Origin: Serratia proteamaculans
GTDB lineage: Bacteria > Pseudomonadota > Gammaproteobacteria > Enterobacterales > Enterobacteriaceae
Length of the DNA stretch: 64,000 nt
Assembly (NCBI RefSeq): GCF_013337185.1
Contig: NZ_SWDE01000004.1
Coordinates: forward strand, 62,001 to 126,000
Direction: 5' to 3'
Within the stretch, counting starts at the first letter, position 1. Each line of letters starts with the position of its first letter. Shown here piece by piece: positions 55,681 through 64,000 of this stretch. The translations under genes were made by a program, and so were the position numbers. The notes beneath the pieces are model-generated. The model did not search any database and was not told the DNA's origin. It saw nothing but the letters and a program-made list of their open reading frames with translations.

Positions 55681-58600
55681 ATGAAGCGCACTAAAAATCA
55701 ACCGCTTAATACATCTCAGCGTCTGTTGAGCTACACCCTGTGCATCTTGTTGGCCGGGCAGCCGCTGCTGCCTGCACTGGCCCAAGGCGTTAACGTGGCC
55801 GAGGGCAATACCCGTGTCGATCAGGCCGCCAACGGCGTGCCGGTGGTCAACATTGCCACACCGAATCAGGCTGGCATTTCTCATAATCAATACAACGATT
55901 TCAACGTTGGCAAAGAGGGGATGATCCTCAATAACGCCACCGGCCAACTCAACCAGACCCAGCTCGGCGGCCTGATCCAGAACAACCCCAATCTGCAGGC
56001 CGGCAAGGAAGCGCAAGGCATCATCAACGAAGTGGTGGCCCCGAACCCTTCACAGCTGCAGGGCTACCTGGAGGTGGCGGGCAAGCAGGCCAGCGTCATG
56101 GTTGCCAACCCCTATGGCATCACCTGCGACGGTTGCGGCTTTATCAACACCCCTAACGCGACGCTGACCACCGGCAAGCCGGTGCTGGGTGCCGACGGCA
56201 AGCTGCAGGCGCTGGAAGTGACCCAGGGGACCATCACTATTCAGGGCAAGGGGCTCAATGCCGACAGCAGCGACAAATTCGCCCTGATTGCCCGCGCGAC
56301 CGAGATCAACGCGCAACTACACGCCAAAGACCTCAACATCACTGTTGGTGCCAACCGGGTGGACGCCACCGGCAAGGCCACGGCGATCACCGGTCAGGGC
56401 GAAGTTCCCAAAGTCGCCATCGATACCGGTGCGCTGGGCGGCATGTACGCCAACCTTATTCATTTGGTGTCCAGTGACAAAGGGGTGGGCGTCAACCTCG
56501 GTAACCTCACCGCGCGTGAAGGCGATATTCAACTGGAGGCCAATGGCCAACTGCGGCTGAACAAAACCCTGGCACAGGGCAACCTGAATGCCACGGCGGC
56601 GGGCATCACGCTGAGCGGCAAGCATAAGGCGGAACAGGCGCTTACCCTGAACAGCCGTGGCGACATTGTGATGGAACAGGCCACGCTGAGCGCCAAAGGG
56701 GATATGCAGCTGACCGCCGCAGGCAAACTGCAGGCGGGTAAAGCCGATACGGACGGTCGCCTGCAAGTGGATGCCGCCAGCCTGAGCAGCGATAAAAACA
56801 GCAGCCTGACGGCCGAAGGGGATATCAACCTGACGCTCAGCGGCGACGGCAACTGGCAGGGCACCCTGACCGCCGGACGCGATCTGCAGTTGCAGGCCAA
56901 TCATCTGACCAACGCCGGCCAGTTGGCTGCCAATCGCGACAGCCGTGTTAACACACAAAACCTGACCAACAGCGGCCTGATCCAGGCTCAGGGCACGCAG
57001 AAACTGACCAGTACCCAACTCGACAATTCGGGGCAGTTGAAAGCGGGCACTGCGCACACCATTACCGCCAACGGTGTCGACAATCAGGGGACAATCACCT
57101 CCCTGCAACAACTCGATCTGCGTATTCGCGACCGTCTTAAGGTCGGTGGCTCACTGTCTGCCGATGGCCTGTTAACGGTACAGGCAGGCGAGTTTTTGCT
57201 GGCCGGAAGCGCCAGCGGCAAGCAGGGTGTCACCCTTGATCACACCGGCCGGATGAAAACCGAGCTGGGCTCATCGCTGCTGAGCGACGGCAACATCAGC
57301 CTCAACGCCGATGATATGCAGCTCGGCGGGCTGCTTTCCAGTGAGCAAGGCCTGACGCTGGAAACGCCAAACCTGCTGTCTACCGCCGGCGCCCGCATCC
57401 AGTCCAAACAGGACATGACGATCAAGGTTGCGCAAGACGCGCAGCTGGCCGGCGTATTCAACACGCTGGGGGATTTGAATTTCTCTGCCGCCACGGCGGA
57501 TAACCGCGGTGACATTGGCGCCCGCTCGCTGGATCTGACGTTCACCAAAACCTTCAATAACGCCGGTAAGTTTGAGGCGGAAAATACAATAACCCTCACC
57601 ACGCCATCGTTGATCAATTCGGGGGTTATGGTCGCCAAAGGCATCGAGCTTAATGCCGACAGCCTGGACAACAGCGGACGACTGCAGGCGTGGGAAAACG
57701 CGAATATCACCAGTAAAGATCTGCAAAACCGCCTGGTGGGCCAGTTGCTGGCCGGTGGCACACTGACGCTGCAGGGCACCGGGCTGAATAATGCCGGCAA
57801 GCTGCAGGGCAAGACTGTGGATATTGACGTGCAGCGTTGGGACAACAGCGGCAGTGCGCTGGGCGATGACGGCTTAACCGCCGTGGTTGAGCAGGCGCTG
57901 GAAAACAGCGGGCAACTGCTGAGCGAAGGGCCGATGAAACTGACGGCCGCCACGCTGAACAACCCTGGCAAAATACTGAGTGAGGGCGCGTTACAGCTTA
58001 CTGCCGACAGCGTCAGCAATCAGGGGGAGGCGCAAGGTGCAACCACCACTGTCACCGCCAATTCGCTGAACAACAGCGGCAACCTGATAGGCATACAAAA
58101 GCTGGTGTTGCAGCTGGAAAAGGATCTGATCAACGCCACTGGCGGCAAGCTGCTGAGTGACGGTGAACTCACGGCCAGCGCAGCGACGGTTAATAACAGC
58201 GGATTATGGCAGGGCGATCTTATTACGCTGACGGCCCAGCAACTGGATCATAAGGGTACGCTAGAGGCGGGGAAAGGGATCTCGCTGGGTCTGAGCGGCG
58301 ATCTTAATGCTGATGCAGGTAGCAAGATCCTCTCCAATGGTGAAGCGGCAATCAAGGCACTGGCACTGAATAACCAGGGAAGTTGGCAGGCGGGGGCGTT
58401 ACGTCTGACAGGTGACAGTCTGAGTAATAGTGGAACACTGATTGGTGTTAACTGGCTGGATGCCGAAATAGCAAAAACGACTACGCAGCAAGCTACAGGA
58501 CAGATGCTAAGTAACGGTGTGCTGAAGCTGAATGCTAATAACATCAGTAATCAGGGGCTGATGCAGGCGGGTGAATTGTTGTTGAAAGCCACCGACCTGA

Positions 58601-61600
58601 CCAACAGCGGGAGGCTACAGGGGCAAACCCACTTCGAGGCCAAGCTGAGCGGCGTATTCAACAACCTGGCAGGCGGCAATGTGCGCAGTTTGGCCGGGCT
58701 GCGGATAGAGGCGGACGAACTGAATAACGCCGGAGAACTGCAGGGAGATGGCGGCAGCGTGCTGCAGTTGGATCGTCAGTTGATCAACTCAGGCAACCTG
58801 AAGGTTGGCGGTGCCTTGAGTCTGCAAGCGCCAACGCTGAACAACAGCGGTTGGCTACAGGCTAATAGCCTGACGTTTAACGGCACCGAATTGGATAACA
58901 GCGGCACATTAAGCACCACCGGTGATAACCAGCTCACGCTCGATAGTCTGAAGAATACGGGGACGTTGCAGGGCGGTAATTTAATCCTGAAGGCGGACAG
59001 CCTGGATAACGCCGGCACGCTGCTGGCCACCAGCCAGATGAACCTCAAAGCGCGGCAGATTGATAACCAGAACAGCGGCAAACTGCTCAGCGGTGGCGAT
59101 ACCACACTGGGGGCCAGCCTGCTGAATCAATACGGCCAACTGGTAACGCTGGGCAATATGACTTTGAGTCTGAAAGACGCCTTTACCCAGAGCGGCACCC
59201 TGGCGGTGGGCAAAGCGCTGGTCCTGACCAGTGACGGCGATATTCTGCTAAAGGGAACCACTCAAGGCCAGAGTCTGGATCTGCGCAGCGGTGGCCAGTT
59301 GACCAACGCAGGCACCTTGCGCGGCGGCAGCGGTGACATGCGCCTGGAAGCGGCCGGGATCACACAAAACGCTACCGCCAGCCTGCAATCGGGCGGGTTG
59401 GTGCAATTGCTGAGCCGGGGCGACATCAGCAATGACGGCTTTATCGGTACCGCGGGCGATCTGCTGCTGAGTGCCGCCAACCAGTTGATCAACAGCGGTA
59501 TGCTGTACGCCGGTGGTGATATGAGGTTGCTGGCGGACCGTATCACCAACCAGCGTGGTGATATTCTAGCGGGCAAAAACCTGTGGATGCAGAAAGACGC
59601 CGACGGCAAGGCCAACAGCCAGATCGTCAATACCTCCGGCACTATCGAAACCGAAACCGGCGATATTCATATCAACACCGCGCATCTGCTTAATCAGCGC
59701 GATGGGCTGAAAACCTCGGTTACGCAGGAAGATCTGACCAAAAAATACGATTGGCTGAACGGGGCCACGGCCAGTATTCCGCTGAGCTTCTTTAACGATG
59801 ATGAGTACGGCTACTACACCGTAGATACCATGCGTCAAATGGCGGGGGATGCTGCGCGTGAGGTATACAAGCGGTATACCTACGCCTCACCGTATGCCAC
59901 CACCAAAGAGTTGGCGTTATCGACCAGCAAGGTGACGGTCAGCAGCACGGGCGGTGCGGCGCGTATTGCCGCCGGTCGTAACATGACGCTGAATGCCACA
60001 ACGCTGGATAATCTGGCCAGCGATATTCTGGCTGAGGGGGATATTGCGCTCACCGGCAGCACGCTGAACAACCAGTCATGGGCTGCGGGTACAGAAACGC
60101 GTTATCAAACCTATACCTATCAAAAACCGCCGTTGCCGGGATCGGATAATAAGCCGAAGGTATCTGCCGTTTCGGCAATCAATGACTACGCCAAAAGCAA
60201 AATTGAAGATAAGAATATCCACTATAAAGCCAGCGGAGACGTGCGCACTGAACGCACCGACGACGGTGTCTATCGTTCGGTGATCCAGGCTGGTGGCGCG
60301 GTGAACGCCAACTTTAGCGACGATATCGGCAACACCACGCTGACCCCGAACGCCGGCAGCCTCAGCCACACTCTGGCGCGGCCAACGCTGGACAGCCTGC
60401 AGCAGCCGGAAGACGTCAAGGGTGTGGAACAACAAGCCCTGGCGAAGGAGCAAAGCGTCGTTTTCGGTACTCCGGAGTGGAAAGACAACCTGCAGGAGGC
60501 ACTCGGCACGCTCGGCAATAACGCCGTAGACTTGTCAGATTACCCACTGCCAAGCGGTGGCAATGGCCGCTTTGTCGTCACTGAAGATCCGGGCAGCCCC
60601 TATCTGATCACCACCAACCCCAAGCTGGACGGTCTGGGGCAGTTGGACGGCAGCCTGTTCAACGATCTCTACGCCATGTTGGGCCAGCAGCCGGGCACTG
60701 CCCCGCGTGAAAGCGACAGCCGTTTCACCGATGAAAAGCAGTTTATCGGTTCGGCCTATTTCCTCGACCGCCTGAAATTAAACCCGGATTACGACTACCG
60801 CTTCCTCGGGGACGCGGCGTTCGATACCCGTTACATCAGCAACGCGATGCTCAATCAAACCGGCCAGCGCTATCTTAATGGCGTCGGATCCGATCTGGCG
60901 CAGATGCAGCAGTTGATCGACAACGCGGCGCGGGCGCAGAGCGGCCTGAACCTGCAGTTCGGCATCAGCCTGACACCGGCACAGGTTTCACAGCTGGAGC
61001 ACAGCATCGTTTGGTGGGAGAAGGTAACGGTCAATGGTCAGACGGTGCTGGCACCCAAACTCTATTTGGCCAAAGGTGACGTCGCCCCACTGAGCGGCAG
61101 CGTGATTGCCGGCAACAAGGTTAACCTGAACGGTGGCAGCATCCGCAACGACGCCAGCACGCTGCAGGGCGGTGAGCGGCTGAACGTCAACAGCCAGGCA
61201 GGCATCAGCAATCTTAATCAGGGGATGATCAACGCTAACGATGGGCTGAGTTTGAGCGCTATTGGTGATATCAGCAATATCGGCTCGACCATCAGTGGGC
61301 AGCGGGTGCAGCTTGAAAGCCAGGACGGCAGTATTATCAATAAAACTCAGGCCCGCCAGTGGGATGCCACCGGAACCCAGGGGGGCCAGACGTTGACGCG
61401 TTCGCGCACGGAAGTCGGTGATACCGCCGTGATCCGCGCCGGGGATACATTGAATATGCAGGCCGGTAACAATATTGATGTTACCGGGGCGCAGGTTACC
61501 TCTGGCGGTGCAATGGATCTGCGGGCGGGCGGTGACGTCAACCTGCTTGCCAATAATACGTCTCGCGTCGACAAGTCTGACGGCGGCCGTTGGGGCGGTG

Positions 61601-64000
61601 GGCTAAAAGAAAGTGAAACCCATGGCAGCCTGGCCACTGAAATCAGCGCTGGTGGGCCACTAAACGTCAGTGCCGGGCAGGATCTGAACCTGACCGCCAG
61701 TCAAATCGGCAGCAAGGGCGATGCGGCATTAACAGCCGGACGTGACATCAATCTGCAAACCGCCGAACAGGGGAGTCGTCAGAAAACCAACAATAGCGAG
61801 CACATCAGCAGTGGCGCGACGCGTAGCACCCTCACCAGCGGCGGTGATCTGCAGTTGCAGGCCGGACGTGACCTGAATTCACAGGCCGCGGCGCTGGTGG
61901 CAGACAACGATGTCGGCCTGCGGGCCGGGCGTGACGTTAACCTCAATACCCAACAAAGCCGGGAATATCAGGAAAGCCACGGCGGTCGCCAACAGCGAGT
62001 GAACGAGTCCATACGCCAGCAGGGCACTGAGATTGCCAGCGGCGGCGACACGCGCATTCAGGCCGGACGGGACGCGACCCTCAACGCCACCCAGGCCCAG
62101 GCCAGCGGTGACGTGGCGGTGAGCGCCGGGCGTGATATCGCGCTCAATAGCGCCACCGAAAGCGACTACAGCTTCTTCGAAGAGACCAAGGTCAAAAAAG
62201 GCCTGATGTCCAAAACCACCACCCATACGGTGGAAGAGGACTACGCCACCCACGAGAAAGGCGGCTTGCTGAGCGGGAACAACGTCTCGCTCAATGCCGG
62301 TAACGATCTCAAGGTGCAAGGCTCGACGGTGGTCGGCGACGGCAAGGTAAACCTGCAGGCGGGCAATAACGTCGATATTGTCGCCGCCACCGAGGAGCAA
62401 TCACGCTACCGGCTGAACGAGAAAAAAACCAGTGGCGTTTTCAGCGGCGGCGGCATCGGCGTGACCTTCGGCAGCAAATCTTCCCGCCATCAGTTGAACG
62501 AAGACGGCACCACTCAAAGCCAGAGCGTCAGCACCATCGGCTCTACCGGCGGCGACGTGAATATCGTGGCCGGCGGCAAGGCGCATATCGGCGGCGCGGA
62601 TGTTATTGCGGATAAGAACCTTAACGTGGTGGCGGGTGAGATCAGTGTCGATCCGGGCAATGATCTGCTGCGGCGTAAAGAGCGTTACGAGCAGAAGCAA
62701 AGCGGATTGACGCTGTCGGTCTCCAGTCCTATCACCGATACGTTGCTGGCGATTAATGATTCGCTCAAGCGTGCGGACGATACCGGCGATGGCAGATTGA
62801 AAGCGTTGTATGCGGTGCAGGCTGCCCGTGCAGGATGGGTTAACTCGGAAGCCAGTGCCGATCAGGCGCAGGGGCTGGCGAAAGGTGAGCTTTCCAACAG
62901 TGTGAAGGTGCAACTGAGTGTTGGAGCAAGCAAGAGCACCTCCGAGTCTGAGCAGGCACAAAATCAGGTACGTGGCAGCAACCTGACGGCAGGCGGCGAC
63001 GCAACTCTGGTCGCGACTGGGTCGAAAGGCACCAGCGGCGACCTGCATGTCAGCGGTAGCGGTATCACTGGTAACAAGGTGACGCTGGCGGCGAAAAACG
63101 ATCTGTTGCTGGAGGCGGCTGGCAACAACCGAGAACAGACCAGCAAAAACAACAGCAGCGGCTGGAATGCCGGGGTGCATATTTCACTGGGGCAGGAAAC
63201 AGGGATTGGCGCCTCGGCCAGTGGTTATCAATCGAAAGGTGCGACAGACGGCAAAAGTACCGATTATGTTAACTCTCGGGTGAATGCAAGGGACGAACTG
63301 AGCCTGAGCAGTGGACGTGATACGACGCTTTCCGGTGCGCAGGCGTTGGGTGACAAGATCAAGGTGGATGCCGGACGCGATCTGTCTATCAGCAGCCTGC
63401 AGGATACCGATGATTACCACAGTTGGCAGAAGGACGTGAGCGGTGGCGCGAGCTTTACCTTCGGATCGATGAGCGGCTCTGCTTCGGTAAGCATGAACCA
63501 GACTAAAATCGACAGTGAATACGCCAGCGTGGGTGACCAAAGCGGTTTATTTGCCGGGGATAAAGGCTTTGATATCAACGTCGGCAACCATACGCAACTG
63601 AATGGTGGGGTGATTGCTTCGACGGCGGACAGCATCAAAAACCAGCTCTCTACCGGTACCTTGGGTTGGGATGCCATTGATAACAAAGCGGAGTATAACG
63701 CCAGCAGCAGTGGATTCGGTATTTCGACCAGTGGACCAACTGGCGGCGGGCTTGCCAAAGAGAAAGGCAAGGCTTCCGGCACCACGCAGTCGGCCGTCGC
63801 CGAAGGCAATATTGATATTCGCAATACGGCGGATCAAACTCAGGATATCGCCGGGTTAAGCCGCGATACGGACAATGCCAATGGCCGCATCGATAAAATC
63901 TTCGATGAGGCGAAGGTGAAAGACAATCTGGCGTTTGCGCAGGGTGTGGCTCAGCTCAGTACCCAGTTGGTCAGCGACTACGGTAATCAGCAAATGCTGC
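55681..64000 (+). CDS. TpsA filamentous haemagglutinin/CdiA-like exoprotein, 5' part
   Basis: Open for 2773 codons and cut by the window end. An export signal (residues about 1-35, ending LPALAQG) precedes the TPS secretion domain (about 36-290), with NPNL at 102-105, NPYGI at 143-147 and the cysteine pair CDGC at 149-152. A first haemagglutinin repeat region follows (about 290-1300; ~20-residue L(D/N)N(S/A)G units). Then comes a non-repetitive region (about 1300-1790) with [39 protein letters not shown] and VWWEKV, resembling the receptor-binding part of CdiA. A second repeat region (about 1800-2680) has many AGRD-L/I units. The part just before 64000 is where a pretoxin and variable toxin usually follow. 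The ATG has AGGAAGG eight bases upstream. Haemagglutinin/adhesin is the alternative role. Confidence 0.93.
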   Translation, partial: MKRTKNQPLNTSQRLLSYTLCILLAGQPLLPALAQGVNVAEGNTRVDQAANGVPVVNIATPNQAGISHNQYNDFNVGKEGMILNNATGQLNQTQLGGLIQNNPNLQAGKEAQGIINEVVAPNPSQLQGYLEVAGKQASVMVANPYGITCDGCGFINTPNATLTTGKPVLGADGKLQALEVTQGTITIQGKGLNADSSDKFALIARATEINAQLHAKDLNITVGANRVDATGKATAITGQGEVPKVAIDTGALGGMYANLIHLVSSDKGVGVNLGNLTAREGDIQLEANGQLRLNKTLAQGNLNATAAGITLSGKHKAEQALTLNSRGDIVMEQATLSAKGDMQLTAAGKLQAGKADTDGRLQVDAASLSSDKNSSLTAEGDINLTLSGDGNWQGTLTAGRDLQLQANHLTNAGQLAANRDSRVNTQNLTNSGLIQAQGTQKLTSTQLDNSGQLKAGTAHTITANGVDNQGTITSLQQLDLRIRDRLKVGGSLSADGLLTVQAGEFLLAGSASGKQGVTLDHTGRMKTELGSSLLSDGNISLNADDMQLGGLLSSEQGLTLETPNLLSTAGARIQSKQDMTIKVAQDAQLAGVFNTLGDLNFSAATADNRGDIGARSLDLTFTKTFNNAGKFEAENTITLTTPSLINSGVMVAKGIELNADSLDNSGRLQAWENANITSKDLQNRLVGQLLAGGTLTLQGTGLNNAGKLQGKTVDIDVQRWDNSGSALGDDGLTAVVEQALENSGQLLSEGPMKLTAATLNNPGKILSEGALQLTADSVSNQGEAQGATTTVTANSLNNSGNLIGIQKLVLQLEKDLINATGGKLLSDGELTASAATVNNSGLWQGDLITLTAQQLDHKGTLEAGKGISLGLSGDLNADAGSKILSNGEAAIKALALNNQGSWQAGALRLTGDSLSNSGTLIGVNWLDAEIAKTTTQQATGQMLSNGVLKLNANNISNQGLMQAGELLLKATDLTNSGRLQGQTHFEAKLSGVFNNLAGGNVRSLAGLRIEADELNNAGELQGDGGSVLQLDRQLINSGNLKVGGALSLQAPTLNNSGWLQANSLTFNGTELDNSGTLSTTGDNQLTLDSLKNTGTLQGGNLILKADSLDNAGTLLATSQMNLKARQIDNQNSGKLLSGGDTTLGASLLNQYGQLVTLGNMTLSLKDAFTQSGTLAVGKALVLTSDGDILLKGTTQGQSLDLRSGGQLTNAGTLRGGSGDMRLEAAGITQNATASLQSGGLVQLLSRGDISNDGFIGTAGDLLLSAANQLINSGMLYAGGDMRLLADRITNQRGDILAGKNLWMQKDADGKANSQIVNTSGTIETETGDIHINTAHLLNQRDGLKTSVTQEDLTKKYDWLNGATASIPLSFFNDDEYGYYTVDTMRQMAGDAAREVYKRYTYASPYATTKELALSTSKVTVSSTGGAARIAAGRNMTLNATTLDNLASDILAEGDIALTGSTLNNQSWAAGTETRYQTYTYQKPPLPGSDNKPKVSAVSAINDYAKSKIEDKNIHYKASGDVRTERTDDGVYRSVIQAGGAVNANFSDDIGNTTLTPNAGSLSHTLARPTLDSLQQPEDVKGVEQQALAKEQSVVFGTPEWKDNLQEALGTLGNNAVDLSDYPLPSGGNGRFVVTEDPGSPYLITTNPKLDGLGQLDGSLFNDLYAMLGQQPGTAPRESDSRFTDEKQFIGSAYFLDRLKLNPDYDYRFLGDAAFDTRYISNAMLNQTGQRYLNGVGSDLAQMQQLIDNAARAQSGLNLQFGISLTPAQVSQLEHSIVWWEKVTVNGQTVLAPKLYLAKGDVAPLSGSVIAGNKVNLNGGSIRNDASTLQGGERLNVNSQAGISNLNQGMINANDGLSLSAIGDISNIGSTISGQRVQLESQDGSIINKTQARQWDATGTQGGQTLTRSRTEVGDTAVIRAGDTLNMQAGNNIDVTGAQVTSGGAMDLRAGGDVNLLANNTSRVDKSDGGRWGGGLKESETHGSLATEISAGGPLNVSAGQDLNLTASQIGSKGDAALTAGRDINLQTAEQGSRQKTNNSEHISSGATRSTLTSGGDLQLQAGRDLNSQAAALVADNDVGLRAGRDVNLNTQQSREYQESHGGRQQRVNESIRQQGTEIASGGDTRIQAGRDATLNATQAQASGDVAVSAGRDIALNSATESDYSFFEETKVKKGLMSKTTTHTVEEDYATHEKGGLLSGNNVSLNAGNDLKVQGSTVVGDGKVNLQAGNNVDIVAATEEQSRYRLNEKKTSGVFSGGGIGVTFGSKSSRHQLNEDGTTQSQSVSTIGSTGGDVNIVAGGKAHIGGADVIADKNLNVVAGEISVDPGNDLLRRKERYEQKQSGLTLSVSSPITDTLLAINDSLKRADDTGDGRLKALYAVQAARAGWVNSEASADQAQGLAKGELSNSVKVQLSVGASKSTSESEQAQNQVRGSNLTAGGDATLVATGSKGTSGDLHVSGSGITGNKVTLAAKNDLLLEAAGNNREQTSKNNSSGWNAGVHISLGQETGIGASASGYQSKGATDGKSTDYVNSRVNARDELSLSSGRDTTLSGAQALGDKIKVDAGRDLSISSLQDTDDYHSWQKDVSGGASFTFGSMSGSASVSMNQTKIDSEYASVGDQSGLFAGDKGFDINVGNHTQLNGGVIASTADSIKNQLSTGTLGWDAIDNKAEYNASSSGFGISTSGPTGGGLAKEKGKASGTTQSAVAEGNIDIRNTADQTQDIAGLSRDTDNANGRIDKIFDEAKVKDNLAFAQGVAQLSTQLVSDYGNQQML

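Noticed and set aside
56800-63400. CRISPR-like periodicity in the TpsA gene
   Set aside because: The repeats are in-frame protein repeats (about 20 residues) with variable DNA; there are no identical short repeats with unique spacers.
55681-64000. A frameshift or early stop in the TpsA gene
   Set aside because: Reading frame 1 was sampled at many points and stays in a continuous haemagglutinin-type protein to the last base; no stop was seen.

Overview
The window is a stretch of chromosome from an enterobacterium, most probably a Serratia or a close relative in the Yersiniaceae. The basis is gene order and protein similarity recalled from E. coli: the blocks dusA-pspG-qorA-dnaB-alr-tyrB-yjbQ-yjbR-uvrA-ssb, ghxP-yjcE, panF-prmA-dusB-fis, aroQ-accBC, msrPQ-acuI-csrD-mreBCD-maf-rng-yhdP-tldD are all recognisable, but several genes absent from the E. 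coli order are inserted between them, and the end carries a large two-partner secretion locus of a kind common in Serratia. The species cannot be fixed from the sequence alone.

Layout. 1-5.4 kb: 3' end of dusA, the sigma54-driven pspG, a secreted LprI-like protein, qorA, and the dnaB-alr pair. 5.4-9.1 kb: a periplasmic PheC-like cyclohexadienyl dehydratase, an AsnC-type regulator and tyrB, which together look like an aromatic amino acid module, then yjbQ and yjbR. 9.2-16.4 kb: maa, a zinc alcohol dehydrogenase, the divergent uvrA/ssb pair with a LexA box between them, and an MltF-like lytic transglycosylase. 16.5-21.7 kb: an accessory stretch with an AT-rich fic gene behind an array of GTCGA sites, an SDR/LysR divergent pair, a DUF1471 stress peptide, and a lipocalin-like/GST/VOC group. 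22-28.2 kb: purine permease ghxP, antiporter yjcE, a LysR regulator divergent from a cidA/lrgB holin-like pair, and a class I glutamine amidotransferase-like protein. 28.2-37.1 kb: lpxP, fis, dusB, a periplasmic alpha-carbonic anhydrase, prmA, panF, yhdT, accC, accB and aroQ, all on the minus strand. 37.4-53.7 kb: msrQ, msrP and acuI on the minus strand, then csrD, mreBCD, maf, rng, yhdP, a nitrilase-family amidase and tldD on the plus strand. 54-64 kb: an outer-membrane TpsB transporter and a giant TpsA exoprotein that runs off the end without a stop.

How the parts work together. The housekeeping blocks cover replication and repair (dnaB, uvrA, ssb), cell shape (mreBCD), fatty acid initiation (accBC), tRNA dihydrouridylation (dusA, dusB), periplasmic methionine repair (msrPQ) and nucleoid control (fis). 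The most interesting accessory element is the TpsB/TpsA pair at 53,981-64,000. TpsA has a TPS secretion domain, a first run of haemagglutinin repeats, a non-repetitive middle part like the receptor-binding region of CdiA, and a second repeat run. Its toxin-bearing C-terminus and any immunity gene would lie just outside the window. The fic gene with its operator array, the PheC/AsnC/TyrB module and the repeated half-operators before ghxP are the next most interesting. I found no tRNA, rRNA, CRISPR array or insertion sequence.
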